From Chitinophaga japonensis (GTDB taxonomy: Bacteria > Bacteroidota > Bacteroidia > Chitinophagales > Chitinophagaceae), in contig NZ_VLLG01000002.1 in NCBI RefSeq assembly GCF_007830125.1, positions 1,434,550 through 1,498,549 of the forward strand: a DNA stretch of 64,000 bases, given 5' to 3'. Both the position numbers and the translations under genes were made by a program. Positions 9,086 through 18,617 of the stretch are shown here, in pieces. The notes beneath the pieces are model-generated. The model was not told the origin of the DNA. It ran no database searches and worked only from the letters and a program-made list of their open reading frames with translations. Position 1 is the stretch's first letter, and every line of letters begins with the position of its first letter.

Positions 9086-9196
9086 AATGTAAAATGATAA
9101 ATGTAAAATATTGAATGTAAAAGTAAATGCACCGAATGCACCGGAATGCGGGTATCACTGCATTTACTTTTACATTTAGCATTTTACATTTGATAT
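9086..9196. repeat. palindromic repeat element, family B
   Basis: Tandem ATGTAAA words on the left (about 9086-9128) are mirrored by TTTACAT words on the right (about 9159-9196). They flank a core with CACCGAATGCACCGG and end in matching GTAAATGCA/TGCATTTAC. The element sits between two convergent genes and could fold into a long hairpin, possibly acting as a bidirectional terminator. Confidence 0.7.
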
Positions 9197-9206
9197 TCTT
9201 TTTTGT

Positions 9207-9929
9207 TCAATAGCTGATCCTTTTCACTTCATTGCCTTTCTCATTATAGAACACGATCACGGGCATATTTTTTTCATTCACCATCATTTCCAGGCGTTTA
9301 TTACCCAGGCTGTCATATACGAACATGCCGGTGGAGCGGCCGGTTTGTCCCACCATCATGCGCCGGTGGCCAAAGTAGCCCTGTGCTGCCAGTTCGCTGA
9401 TGGCCTGTTGCTGTGCGGCGCTGTCCTTGCCGGAACGGCGGATCTCCTCTACTTTTGAAAAGGTAAGCGCGATACTTTTCTCCGGCCGGTCGTTGATGAT
9501 CAGTCCTTTCATCCCGCTGCGCTGGCTATGCAATAATTGTACTACCTGATCCTGCTTGTACTGGTCAAAAGTAATGCTGGCACCGTTATCTCCTTTGGCG
9601 CCATCATAGATAAGCCCGCCGCATTCTTCGCCTTCCTCGTTGTAGAACATCAGCCCGGATTCGCCGCCGCCCTGCCGGGGAAGTTTATGACCGTCTATCA
9701 CTGCCGGGGGCAGGTGCTTTTTGTTAAAGAGGCTTAGCTTCACCGTCCCGTCTGCTTCCACGATCTCTATTTTTTCCGCCCGCAGGGATTTTACAATACC
9801 CTGTTCCCCGCTTTTGCGAAAGGCGGACAGCAGCAGCACGATCACCAGCAGGGAGCAGACCAGCGCATACCACTGCAGGTACCGCATTTGCTTACGTAAA
9901 ACGTGTACCTGTTGTTGAATGTTTTCCAT
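9207..9929 (-). CDS. unknown membrane-anchored protein
   Basis: I do not recognise this 240-residue protein. It begins with a short coiled-coil-like cytoplasmic stretch (residues 1-20), one membrane segment (about 21-36, YALVCSLLVIVLLLSA), then a soluble region presumably outside the cytoplasm. The soluble part is rich in short beta-strand-like repeats. The phrase FYNEEGEE near residue 95 returns as FYNEKGNE near 228, and similar units (SLFNKKHL, VYDSLGNKRLEM) suggest repeated strand-turn blocks. It is transcribed divergently from the ABC ATPase gene at 9980; the gap is only 50 bases. Function unknown. Confidence 0.7.
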   Translation of the reverse strand: MENIQQQVHVLRKQMRYLQWYALVCSLLVIVLLLSAFRKSGEQGIVKSLRAEKIEIVEADGTVKLSLFNKKHLPPAVIDGHKLPRQGGGESGLMFYNEEGEECGGLIYDGAKGDNGASITFDQYKQDQVVQLLHSQRSGMKGLIINDRPEKSIALTFSKVEEIRRSGKDSAAQQQAISELAAQGYFGHRRMMVGQTGRSTGMFVYDSLGNKRLEMMVNEKNMPVIVFYNEKGNEVKRISY

Positions 9930-9979
9930 AAATTGAGGGTTTAGATTTTAGTTGATCAATATACGATATATTAGCAGCT

Positions 9980-10630
9980 ATGCAGATCGAATTGAGCCAC
10001 CTGGTACCTTTGCCCCTGCGCGACAAGCTACAGCAACGCCCCTCCGATATCTGGAATAAGGAGTTAAGCTTTGCACCCGGCAGCTTTGTGAAGATAAAAG
10101 CGCCGTCGGGCAGCGGTAAAACCACCCTGGTGCATTACCTGTATCATATCCGGAACGACTATACGGGGCAGGTGCTGGTAAACGGCCAGCCTTGGCAGGC
10201 CTATGACAAGGAAACCCTGGCGGCCATGCGGCAGCAGCAGGTCAGCATTATATTCCAGGACCTGCGCCTCTTTGAACAACTGACGGCGCTGGAGAACATA
10301 GAGCTGAAGCGGCTCATGCTGCCCAGGCCGTACTGCACACAGGAAAAAGTGCTGGAAATGGCGGAGCGCCTGCAGGTGACCCATGTGCTGCCGCAAAGCG
10401 GCCGCACCCTTTCTTATGGGGAGCGGCAGCGCATTGCCATTATACGTGCGCTGGTGCAGCCTTTCCGGTGGTTGTTCATGGACGAGCCTTTCAGCCACCT
10501 GGACGATGACAATGCGCAACGCGCCGCCGACCTGATAGCGGCTGAATGCAAGGGCCGGCAGGCGGGGTTCATACTAACGGACCTGGATAACGACCACCGT
10601 TTTGCGTATGATGTCAATTATCATTTATAA
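9980..10630 (+). CDS. ABC transporter ATP-binding protein, LolD/MacB-like, divergent
   Basis: The 216-residue ATPase has a Walker A (APSGSGKTT, about 40-48), a Q-loop (IIFQDLRLF), the signature LSYGERQR in place of the common LSGGQQQR, Walker B (WLFMDEP) and a D-loop (SHLDDD). The histidine of the H-loop, normally in a VTHD motif, is not present: the matching stretch reads ILTDLDND. The protein ends soon after. It is followed after 9 bases by a FtsX-like permease, so the two should form a transporter of the LolCDE/MacB type, handling lipoproteins or small envelope substrates. Whether it still turns over ATP normally is open. Confidence 0.85.
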   Translation: MQIELSHLVPLPLRDKLQQRPSDIWNKELSFAPGSFVKIKAPSGSGKTTLVHYLYHIRNDYTGQVLVNGQPWQAYDKETLAAMRQQQVSIIFQDLRLFEQLTALENIELKRLMLPRPYCTQEKVLEMAERLQVTHVLPQSGRTLSYGERQRIAIIRALVQPFRWLFMDEPFSHLDDDNAQRAADLIAAECKGRQAGFILTDLDNDHRFAYDVNYHL

Positions 10631-10639
10631 AACTATTGC

Positions 10640-11836
10640 ATGCTTCCTTTTTTTGCGCTGTTAAAAAAGATCATACAAACCGGCATCGGCAAAGGCCGCC
10701 TGCTGATGGCCACCCTGGGGCTGGGCATTGCCATGCTGCTACTGCTGGTGGCCATACAGGCCCATACCGATTTTAACCAGTTGCTGTACAGCGGCAAGAA
10801 CCAGAATGAGAGCGCGGATTTCCTGGTGATCAACAAAAAGATCACCAACGCCATGATGGGACAGCCGGAAAAAAGCATGTTCACCCCGGAAGAGATGGAC
10901 AAGATCCGGCAGCAGCCGTTCGTGGAAGCAGCCGGCTTCATTATCTCCAGCCAGTTTAAAGTAACTGCTGCCGCCCCCGGCGACCTGCAGTTCTATACGG
11001 ACATGTTCTTTGAATCCGTACCGGATTCCTTTATAGATGTGCAGAACGAAGCCTGGGAATGGAAGGAAGGGGAGCGCAGCATTCCCATTATACTGCCCAA
11101 CGATTTCCTGAACCTGTATAATTTCGGCTTTGCGCTCAGCCAGGGCCTGCCGCAGGTATCGCAGGAAACCGTAAAGAATTTACCGGTGAAGATCACCATC
11201 TCCAAAGGGTTGTTGTCCGCCGAATTTACCGGCCGCATCGCCGGGTTCTCAGACCGTATTTCCTCCTTCCTGGTGCCGGCCTCCTTTATGGAATGGGCTA
11301 ACGAACGTTTTGGCAGCGGCGCGGCTGCAGCGCCTTCCCGCGTGGTGATCAGGACCCGCGACCCCTCCAACCCGACCCTGGTAAAGTTCCTGGAAGATAA
11401 TGGCTATACCACCAACCAGGATAAGGTAAAATACAGCAAGACCAAACTGATCGTACAGACCATTGTATCCGTGATCGGTTTTTTTGGCCTGGTGCTGCTG
11501 CTGTTTGCCCTGCTGGTGTTCAGCATGTTCATACAACTGGTGATTGCCTCCTGCAAAAGGGAGATACAGTTGCTGGTGATGCTGGGCACGGGGCCCGGAC
11601 AGTTGCGCCGCTACCTGTTGCGGCAGTTTGCCCCCCTGTATCTTGTTACCGGCGTTGCCGCCCTGGTATTGGTGGCACTGCTGCAGTGGGGGGCCTCCCG
11701 CATGCTGGCTGCGCACGCCATGTATGTATCTGCCTGGCCGGGTGCAGGCACACTTGTGGCAGCCGTGGTGGTGCTGCTGCTGGTATACCTGGTGAATAAC
11801 CGGAGCATCCGGAAATACATTGCACAAAACAGTTAA
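10640..11836 (+). CDS. FtsX-like ABC transporter permease
   Basis: The 398-residue product has the four-helix layout of FtsX/LolC/MacB permeases. There is one helix near the N-terminus (LLMATLGLGIAMLLLLVAIQA), a large periplasmic domain (about 45-265), and three C-terminal helices (IVSVIGFFGLVLLLFALLVF, LYLVTGVAALVLVALL and GTLVAAVVVLLLVYLV). The loop CKREIQLLVMLGTGPGQLRRYLLRQF is the usual coupling segment that contacts the ATPase. It is paired with the ATPase 9 bases upstream. No periplasmic adaptor gene is adjacent, so substrate and direction are not known. Confidence 0.85.
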   Translation: MLPFFALLKKIIQTGIGKGRLLMATLGLGIAMLLLLVAIQAHTDFNQLLYSGKNQNESADFLVINKKITNAMMGQPEKSMFTPEEMDKIRQQPFVEAAGFIISSQFKVTAAAPGDLQFYTDMFFESVPDSFIDVQNEAWEWKEGERSIPIILPNDFLNLYNFGFALSQGLPQVSQETVKNLPVKITISKGLLSAEFTGRIAGFSDRISSFLVPASFMEWANERFGSGAAAAPSRVVIRTRDPSNPTLVKFLEDNGYTTNQDKVKYSKTKLIVQTIVSVIGFFGLVLLLFALLVFSMFIQLVIASCKREIQLLVMLGTGPGQLRRYLLRQFAPLYLVTGVAALVLVALLQWGASRMLAAHAMYVSAWPGAGTLVAAVVVLLLVYLVNNRSIRKYIAQNS

Positions 11837-11890
11837 GGGCGCATTTCCGTTTTACGATTTTAGGGATTAGATTTATAGAAAACCCTGCGT

Positions 11891-13201
11891 ATGAAAACCA
11901 ACTTGCTCACTGCGCTTTTGTTGCTAGGTTTCAGCAGCGCGTATACCCAGTCTGTTATACTGCATTGCGGCTCCCTCATTGACGGCATCAGCGATGCGCC
12001 CCGTAAAAATGTGTCCGTCATAATCACCGGCAACAGGATCAGTGATGTGAAAGACGGTTTTGTAAACGGCGCCGCGCAGGACAAGGTGATAGACCTGCGC
12101 AGGCAGACCGTTACACCCGGCTGGATGGACATGCATGTGCACCTGGAAAGTGAGACCAACAAAAATGCCTATACGGAAAAGTTTACCCTGAATCCTGCCG
12201 ACTATGCTTTCCAGAGCGCCGTATTTGCGGAGCGTACGCTGATGGCGGGCTTTACTACCGTACGCGACCTGGGCGGCAGTGGTGTGAACATTTCCCTGCG
12301 CAATGCCATCAACAAGGGACTGGTAAAGGGACCGCGGGTATTTACCGCCGGCAAGTCCATTGCCACTACGGGCGGCCATGCAGACCCTACCAACGGCTAC
12401 CGCCGGGAGCTGATGGGCGATCCCGGCCCCGAAGCCGGCGTGGTAAACGGCCCGGATGACTGCCGTAAAGCCGTGCGGCAGGCCTACAAATACGGCTCGG
12501 ACCTTATAAAGATCACCGCTACCGGCGGCGTGCTGAGCGTAGCCAAAGACGGCAGCAGCCCGCAGTTTACGGAGGAAGAGCTGAAAGCCATCGTGGAAAC
12601 CGCCCGGGACTACAACATGCGCGTAGCCGCCCATGCGCATGGCGCGGAAGGCATAAAGCGCGCTATACGTGCCGGTGTTCATTCCATAGAGCATGGCACT
12701 TTAATGGATGACGAGGCCATGGCGCTGGCCAAACAATATGGCACCTGGTATGTGCCCACCATCATAGCCGGCCGCTCTACCGCGGATTCCGCCAAAATAC
12801 CCGGCTATTACCCGGCCCTGGTGCAACCCAAAGCCCTTACCATTGGACCGAAGCTACAAGGCACTTTTGCCAGGGCCTATAAGGCCGGGGTGAAGATCGC
12901 CTTTGGTACGGATGCCGGCGTGTTCATGCACGGCAGGAACTGGCTGGAGTTTTCCTATATGGTGGAAGGGGGCATGCCCGCGATGGAAACCATTAAAGCC
13001 GCCACCATACATGCTGCCGATCTGCTGGGCATGAAAGATCAACTGGGCAGCATTACGCCCGGCAAGCTGGCGGATATTGTAGCCGTGGACGGAGACCCGC
13101 TGCAGGACATTCAAAGTATGGGTAAAGTATGCTTTGTAATGAAGGACGGTTTGATTTTTAAACATACAACGCCTAACTTGGCAGCCGCTAAAACAGAATA
13201 A
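11891..13201 (+). CDS. secreted amidohydrolase family protein
   Basis: This is a metal-dependent hydrolase of the imidazolonepropionase-like amidohydrolase group. The 436-residue product has a signal peptide (about 1-20, ending SSAYTQ). It then shows the metal site of the TIM barrel: HxH in MDMHVHLE, further histidines in AAHAHGAEG and SIEHGT, and the catalytic aspartate in FGTDAGVF. The C-terminal block [29 protein letters not shown] is typical of this family. Related proteins are exported prolidase/Xaa-Pro-like or cyclic amide hydrolases; the actual substrate is unclear. It is followed by a Dabb protein with a 2-base gap, so the two are co-transcribed. Confidence 0.9.
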   Translation: MKTNLLTALLLLGFSSAYTQSVILHCGSLIDGISDAPRKNVSVIITGNRISDVKDGFVNGAAQDKVIDLRRQTVTPGWMDMHVHLESETNKNAYTEKFTLNPADYAFQSAVFAERTLMAGFTTVRDLGGSGVNISLRNAINKGLVKGPRVFTAGKSIATTGGHADPTNGYRRELMGDPGPEAGVVNGPDDCRKAVRQAYKYGSDLIKITATGGVLSVAKDGSSPQFTEEELKAIVETARDYNMRVAAHAHGAEGIKRAIRAGVHSIEHGTLMDDEAMALAKQYGTWYVPTIIAGRSTADSAKIPGYYPALVQPKALTIGPKLQGTFARAYKAGVKIAFGTDAGVFMHGRNWLEFSYMVEGGMPAMETIKAATIHAADLLGMKDQLGSITPGKLADIVAVDGDPLQDIQSMGKVCFVMKDGLIFKHTTPNLAAAKTE

Positions 13202-13203
13202 TT

Positions 13204-13533
13204 ATGTTGCAACCCAAGGATAAGAAGTTTGTACACGTGGTAAACTTTTACCTGAAACCCGGCCTTTCTGCCGAGGACATCAAAAAATTCGAGGAAGGCG
13301 TCAGCTCACTGGGCCAGATAGAGGCGATACAGGTATTTAACCTGGGCAAGCCTGCAGATACGGACCGCCCGGTAATTGACAGAAGCTACAGCTACTGCGA
13401 GCTGACCGTGTTCAAAAACAAAGCGGACCATGATATTTACCAGGAGCATCCTATACACAAGGCGTTTATAGAGCATTGCCAACACCTGTGGGATAGGGTA
13501 GTAATATTTGATTCGGAGACGATCGATTACTGA
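13204..13533 (+). CDS. Dabb (stress-responsive A/B barrel) family protein
   Basis: The 109-residue product is a one-domain ferredoxin-like A/B barrel. It opens with FVHVVNFYLKPGLS, has a middle ELTVFKNKADHDIYQEHPIHKAFIEHC, and closes with WDRVVIFDSE. The DIYQEHPxHxxF block is the Dabb signature. Such proteins dimerise; their roles range from small-molecule binding to catalysis. The start overlaps almost directly with the stop of the amidohydrolase, which points to co-expression, but no shared pathway is known. Confidence 0.88.
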   Translation: MLQPKDKKFVHVVNFYLKPGLSAEDIKKFEEGVSSLGQIEAIQVFNLGKPADTDRPVIDRSYSYCELTVFKNKADHDIYQEHPIHKAFIEHCQHLWDRVVIFDSETIDY

Positions 13534-13543
13534 TCACCTGTTT

Positions 13544-16123
13544 TCATGTTTCGCGTTGGTACTCATTGGGCGGTAGTGCGGAGGAATGTGGCACTACAAA
13601 GGTGTGCTTTACACGTTCCGATTTAAGGAGGTAAGGTATCCATATAGCAGCCGCTATGATAGAACGGGTGATCGTGGTTATTTCATCGGGCCGCCAGTCG
13701 AAGGAATTATTCAATGCACCCACCGCCACATGATCCAGCACATTCAGGGTCAGCGCTGCCGCATAGGCTACTATGTTCGCCGCGGGGAAGGTGTCCCGGC
13801 GTTTTATAAAGAGGACGAGGAGCAATATGGAATATACCCATAAAAATGCATTGGCGGCGAGTTCTGCTATCATTACCAACAGCCTTACCTGGCTGTCGTC
13901 AGCATGGATAACGGCTTCCCAGGTGCTGTTGGAGAGCAGGCCGTTTTCAATCGTACTTATCAGCAGGGTAAGCGGTGAAATGATGATACCGATGCCCATT
14001 AATACCAGCCATCCTCCAATGGGCCAGGGGTCTATGTCCTGCCTGACGGGTAGCACAGACCTTTTGTAGAACTTCACCCCGATATAGCTAAAAATCCCCA
14101 CAAACAGCATGGCCAGCGTCAGCATTAGCCAGCTTACCGTATTACCTGTTTTCCCGGATGCAGCTCCTGCACCTGGCGTCCAGAAGTAGGTGTAAGCGGC
14201 CACTTCGCCCAATTTACGACGGTCTTCCCGGTAGGTCGCCAACGCTGTTACCGGCACATGATCCTGGTAGGATTCATACTGGTAGTGCATTTTCACCGTT
14301 CTTCCGTAAACGGAAGCGGTAAAGTCGATCCGGTAATACCTGTTTTTTATATGAAGCGCTTCGTCTTCCAGCGACCAGTCTTCGGGCATGTGCAGGGTAA
14401 TAACATAGTCCAGGGAATAAGGATACTTAAGTGCTAAAGGAGCATCCGGGGTATCTGTCGCTATCACCGGCAGCAGATCGGTCAGTATCTTTGCCTGCAC
14501 ATAGAACAATTGCCTGCCTTTGACCGTGCTGTCCGCTTTCCAGGGGGCCTGCAACGCATAGCTTTCTGTCACTTCAAACAGGTTGGGATTATCAGAATCC
14601 ACGACCTGGACGGTTGTATCTGCCGTTACATTGCCATAAATACTTTTATAGTAGTCCAGGTAGGAGCGCTCCAGGTCCTTCATACTTGTTTCTGCAAAGA
14701 AGGAGCGTATATTATCAGCAAAGCCGGCGCTGTAATTTGAAATAACTTTTAATTGCGCCGGTTTCTCATTATCCGCCGGAAGCGTGAATGATTCAGTGAT
14801 ATTCGTTTTGCCCGATGCTGCCGGGATGATATCACTTAGATCGGTATTCCCCTTTCTAATAACCAGCGCTTTCTGGTAGTCTGGTATGGCGATGTTGCTT
14901 ACAGGTCCGCGCTGATAGTTGATCGTAGGGTCTATCCAGTAGCTTTTCCCGTCTACGGTTGCATATACAATAGCATGGTTGAATAGTACCGGAGAGGGTA
15001 AATAGTCTGTTAGCCTGCCTTTGAAATAGGTGTTGGCATAGGCTAAACTGGCGTCGATACCATTGGCCTGCAGCAGGGAGCATAACAACAGCGATTTATC
15101 CTTGCAGTCGCCAAAGCGCCTGGCCAATACCTTATCCGGCATACTGGGCCGATGGGAGTATTCGCCCATTTCAATACCCATATAGCGGATCTCGTCCTGG
15201 ACAAACCTGACCGCTTTTTGCATGTATAATGTTTTGTTGCTGCCGCTCTCTTTTTGCCAGGAAGCGATCCTGGCCTGCAGTGCTGGTGTAATATGCTGCA
15301 CAGCGTTTACCTTTAATGCCCAGTTTACCACCTCTTCCCAGGTTGTATATTCGCTGGCCTGTACCTTTGCATAGGCATTATACCAGGAGGGGGTGTTGTA
15401 GCTGGTGTTCCGCGGCGTGATAATTTGCAGGCTGTCCCATTCGTAAAGCGTTATTCCATTGAACACGCGTTTCACCGGCAGCGGAGCCTTGTTAAAGGAC
15501 CTGAACCGGATATTGCGGGAAGGCGAGGCCTGGAGGCACTTGTAAAAATTTGCGATCGGCTCATCCGCGCCCAGGTAGAAAGTATTAAAGTACCGGTCCT
15601 CAAAGATCGGGTTCTTTCCTTCTAATGTATAGGAGTACTCAATCTGGTCTCCTTTGCGAACATCATCAATAATGAAATAAGCAGTATATAACCCGCTATA
15701 AATAAAACGGGAAAGTTCTTTTTCCTGTTGCAGGAACTTGAACTTCCCTGCATCCAGTTTGTTGATGATCTTTCCGTTTCGCCGGACCAGGAGCTGGTGG
15801 AATTTTAATTTTTCGTAGGCAGGGTCATAATCTACTGATACCTCCGCCGCATTTTGTACGCCGGCTTCGGAAATGATCTGCCGGATTACATGACGGTACT
15901 GGCTGTTATGCTCAGCATGATACTGCTCTTCCAGCAGGCGAAGGTAGTAACCGCTGCTTATTTCACGCAGGTCCGGTGTTTTTTGAAGGTCCGGTGCGTA
16001 AGGGGCCAGCCAGCCCGGCGCGGGCGTTATGCTGAAGTTGTTATGCTGCGCAGTAACAGACAACGGAGTGCCGGCAAATATCGTTGCCAGGGCCAGCATA
16101 CAGGGATAAAAAAAGCGGTACAT
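13544..16123 (-). CDS. DUF3857 and transglutaminase domain membrane protein
   Basis: The 859-residue product has a signal peptide (residues 1-25, ending SVTAQH) and an N-terminal DUF3857 beta-rich domain (about 50-220). A transglutaminase-like domain follows (about 290-400), with the cysteine in RRFGDCKDKSLLLCSLL, the histidine in LFNHAIVYATV and the aspartate in YWIDPTINY. A DUF3858-like region comes next, and then four hydrophobic segments between about 660 and 835. The complete Cys-His-Asp triad argues for an active peptide-bond or cross-linking enzyme in the periplasm, but no substrate is known for the family. It is followed by another gene on the same strand upstream (DUF2891). Confidence 0.88.
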   Translation of the reverse strand: MYRFFYPCMLALATIFAGTPLSVTAQHNNFSITPAPGWLAPYAPDLQKTPDLREISSGYYLRLLEEQYHAEHNSQYRHVIRQIISEAGVQNAAEVSVDYDPAYEKLKFHQLLVRRNGKIINKLDAGKFKFLQQEKELSRFIYSGLYTAYFIIDDVRKGDQIEYSYTLEGKNPIFEDRYFNTFYLGADEPIANFYKCLQASPSRNIRFRSFNKAPLPVKRVFNGITLYEWDSLQIITPRNTSYNTPSWYNAYAKVQASEYTTWEEVVNWALKVNAVQHITPALQARIASWQKESGSNKTLYMQKAVRFVQDEIRYMGIEMGEYSHRPSMPDKVLARRFGDCKDKSLLLCSLLQANGIDASLAYANTYFKGRLTDYLPSPVLFNHAIVYATVDGKSYWIDPTINYQRGPVSNIAIPDYQKALVIRKGNTDLSDIIPAASGKTNITESFTLPADNEKPAQLKVISNYSAGFADNIRSFFAETSMKDLERSYLDYYKSIYGNVTADTTVQVVDSDNPNLFEVTESYALQAPWKADSTVKGRQLFYVQAKILTDLLPVIATDTPDAPLALKYPYSLDYVITLHMPEDWSLEDEALHIKNRYYRIDFTASVYGRTVKMHYQYESYQDHVPVTALATYREDRRKLGEVAAYTYFWTPGAGAASGKTGNTVSWLMLTLAMLFVGIFSYIGVKFYKRSVLPVRQDIDPWPIGGWLVLMGIGIIISPLTLLISTIENGLLSNSTWEAVIHADDSQVRLLVMIAELAANAFLWVYSILLLVLFIKRRDTFPAANIVAYAAALTLNVLDHVAVGALNNSFDWRPDEITTITRSIIAAAIWIPYLLKSERVKHTFVVPHSSALPPNEYQRET

Positions 16124-16156
16124 AGGTATAATTACTTGGATAAACAGGTGAAAAAG

Positions 16157-17272
16157 CTACTGATCATTATTCTCTATCGTCAGGGCATATACGGCAAATG
16201 ACCCCAGCCAGTGCTCCCCGGCATAGTCGCCGCTCACCACATGCGGCAGTGCGGCTTCCAGGTGCTGCCGCGCCAGTTGCCGGATGGCCGCCTGGTTTTC
16301 CGTAACATGCCTGGCAATGCCGTACAGGCACCAGGCCCGGCTGAAATTCAGGCCATCCAGGTGCACCAGTTTACCGTCTGTACGGTCCTTTACCTGCGCA
16401 ATGGAAAATATGTCAACAGGGGAGTTAAATAGCCCGGGTAAAAATTCCTTTAACCAGGTTTGATATTGTGCTGCCGGCATAATGCGCCACATCAGGTCCG
16501 CCTCTTCCAGGCAGGGCGACAGGAAATCGTACCCGCCCGGCTCCCAGCTTACCGGGCATGCCTTATCCTGCGCATAGAAGCGCATGGCGGCATGGGTGAT
16601 GGCCGTTTGCAGCGCCGTGTCCTCTGCCGTTACGGCATAGTCCCAGGCCAGGCAGAGGCCAAAGGCCAGGTTGGTATGCTCGCCTACGCGGATGGGGTAC
16701 ACCAGCTTGTCCAGGAACGCGATATAAGCACGGGAGAATTGCCGGGCCAGCGGCTGTATGTTCTGGCTTAGTGTGCTGCCCAATGGGTCCCGCCAGGTGA
16801 GCAGCTCGCGCTGCAACTGCAGCAGCCAGCTCCAGCCATAGATGCGTTCAAAGCCTTTGTTCTCCTTCTCCAGGTAAATGCGTTGTTCAATATGAATATT
16901 ATCCGCGGTAAGGTTGGCCGTCAGCCTGGCCCGGATAGCCGCAGCTTCTGGTAGCTGGGGGTATGACTTGAGCAGCCGTACCAGCATCCAGTGGCCGTGC
17001 ACGCTGCTATGCCAGTCGTAGCAGCCATAAAAGGCCGGGTGGTAGCTGCGGGGGTTCTTTACCAGCGAGCTGTCAGTAAACACCACCCCGGTCTTGTACG
17101 GGAACTCCTGCTGCATGCATTTGAGCGGCAGCCCGGCCAGGTGCGAAGCGCCTGCCAGGGTGAGCTGCAGGTGCCCGTTCTCTTTATGGATATACAAACC
17201 TTGTTGTGCGTAGCTGTTCATACCGGTTAGCAGGGTAATGCTGCACAGCAGCAGGATTAAACGTTGTTTCAC
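16157..17272 (-). CDS. DUF2891 family secreted protein
   Basis: The product (371 residues from the GTG at 17272; a TTG at 17278 is also possible) has a signal peptide with QRLILLLCSITLLTG and a mature start after SYAQQ. The core motif HPAFYGCYDWHSSVHGHWMLVR identifies DUF2891, an all-helical alpha/alpha-barrel-like family of unknown activity. VSWEPGGYDFLSPCLEEADLM and LDGLNFSRAWCLYG follow. No in-frame ATG lies before the signal peptide, so the start is a rare codon. It begins 3-9 bases after the stop of the flavoenzyme gene upstream, suggesting translational coupling. Confidence 0.8.
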   Translation of the reverse strand: MKQRLILLLCSITLLTGMNSYAQQGLYIHKENGHLQLTLAGASHLAGLPLKCMQQEFPYKTGVVFTDSSLVKNPRSYHPAFYGCYDWHSSVHGHWMLVRLLKSYPQLPEAAAIRARLTANLTADNIHIEQRIYLEKENKGFERIYGWSWLLQLQRELLTWRDPLGSTLSQNIQPLARQFSRAYIAFLDKLVYPIRVGEHTNLAFGLCLAWDYAVTAEDTALQTAITHAAMRFYAQDKACPVSWEPGGYDFLSPCLEEADLMWRIMPAAQYQTWLKEFLPGLFNSPVDIFSIAQVKDRTDGKLVHLDGLNFSRAWCLYGIARHVTENQAAIRQLARQHLEAALPHVVSGDYAGEHWLGSFAVYALTIENNDQ

Positions 17273-17280
17273 AGGCAAAG

Positions 17281-18522
17281 CTATTTATTGAACAACAATT
17301 TGATATAGAAAGAAGGTTGCGCCAGCTTTTTACGCAGGTCCACCTCGTAGAACATACAGGAGATCAGCTCTTTCAACTGCTTATTGCGCGTGCCCATTTT
17401 CATCAGCAGGTTAAACAGCCAGGGATATTTTACCAGTTTTTGCAGGCGGTGGCTCAACTGCAGTTCCGGCCCCAGCACGCGGTACACGCCATCATCATAG
17501 GCGGCCAGGAAGCTGGCTGAAAAATCGTTGGCCTCAAGGGCTGCGGAGGCCTGCTGCGCCGCAATACGGCCTGCATACAGTGCATTGCCGATGCCTTCTC
17601 CCGTAAAGGGATCTACCAGGTAGGCCGCATCGCCTACCAGCATGTAGCGGGGGCCGGAAAGCGTTCTTTTTTTACTGCCCAGGGGCAGGCCGTAGCCCTC
17701 AATGCTGCTGGTAATTTCCGCATCCCGGAAACGTTCTTTGAACACGGGATCATTCTGCAGGGTTTCCGTAAGCAGCTTTTTCAGGTTCACTTTTTTGCTG
17801 CGCACGGCTTCGCTGATCATGTCCATACCTACATTCGCCTCGCCGTTGGGCAGGGGAAATATCCACAGGTAGCCCGGCAGCAGGGGCTTGAGGAAATGCA
17901 GCTCAATGAAGTTATCCGCATGGGTGCCTTTTACATTTTTATAATAGGCCCTTACACCGGCCGCATAATAGGCGGGCTCCATACGGATGTTGGCCACTTC
18001 TTTGGTAAAAGAGGAATGGGCGCCGTTGGCCACGATGAGTAGCTGCGCCTTTACCGTAAATGCGCCGCCGGCATCGGAGACTAGGTAGCCATCGTCCTGC
18101 AGCTCGTATTTGTCAATGGCAATGCCTTCAAACAGGCGGATCATATCCGGCCGGCGCTTCAGCTCGTCCACCAGGAAATTATCAAAATGGATGCGTTTGC
18201 AGACAAAGCCTGCCGGCTCGTCCACCAGCTTATTGTAATGAGGTTTGTAGGCCACTTCCATGCTTTCCCGGCCGGGCGATACGAAGGTCACGCCCCAGCT
18301 ATCCAGCTTCTCCGTGTATTGCTGCAGGCGCCGCGCAATGCCGGGGTCAATATTCTCCAGGGCCGTGATCACCTTGCCGCTCAGGCCATCCCCGCAAACC
18401 TTGTCACGGGGGAAGACGGCCTTGTCCACCACCACGCATTCTATACCCAGTTGCGCCAGTTGCAGGGCGGCGGTAGCGCCCCCGGGACCGGCGCCTATGA
18501 TGCAAACTTTTGTTTCGAGCAT
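17281..18522 (-). CDS. FAD-dependent oxidoreductase, geranylgeranyl-reductase family
   Basis: The 413-residue flavoprotein carries the dinucleotide-binding motif IIGAGPGGATAALQLAQLG at the N-terminus. It also has the family motif FPRDKVCGDGLSGKV and the FAD-contact motif LVGDAAYLVDPFTGEGIGNAL near residue 280. These define the geranylgeranyl reductase/digeranylgeranylglycerophospholipid reductase group, which reduces isoprenoid or polyene double bonds or modifies quinone and flexirubin-type products. The real substrate is not visible. The ATG at 18522 is chosen because the Rossmann motif starts just after it. The gene couples to DUF2891 downstream. Confidence 0.88.
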   Translation of the reverse strand: MLETKVCIIGAGPGGATAALQLAQLGIECVVVDKAVFPRDKVCGDGLSGKVITALENIDPGIARRLQQYTEKLDSWGVTFVSPGRESMEVAYKPHYNKLVDEPAGFVCKRIHFDNFLVDELKRRPDMIRLFEGIAIDKYELQDDGYLVSDAGGAFTVKAQLLIVANGAHSSFTKEVANIRMEPAYYAAGVRAYYKNVKGTHADNFIELHFLKPLLPGYLWIFPLPNGEANVGMDMISEAVRSKKVNLKKLLTETLQNDPVFKERFRDAEITSSIEGYGLPLGSKKRTLSGPRYMLVGDAAYLVDPFTGEGIGNALYAGRIAAQQASAALEANDFSASFLAAYDDGVYRVLGPELQLSHRLQKLVKYPWLFNLLMKMGTRNKQLKELISCMFYEVDLRKKLAQPSFYIKLLFNK

Positions 18523-18589
18523 GCCTGTCAATGAAATTAACCGGAAAGATAAGGAATTGGCGCATATAACCGTATAGCGGGGGAACGCC

Positions 18590-18597
18590 TATCTTTG
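18590..18597 (+). promoter_or_regulatory. -7 promoter box of ybaB
   Basis: TATCTTTG matches the TAnnTTTG -7 element and lies 20 bases before the ybaB ATG, giving a leader of about 14 bases. No clear -33 TTG is at the expected distance. Confidence 0.45.
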
Positions 18598-18617
18598 TAG
18601 CCTTAAATCATCGCAAT

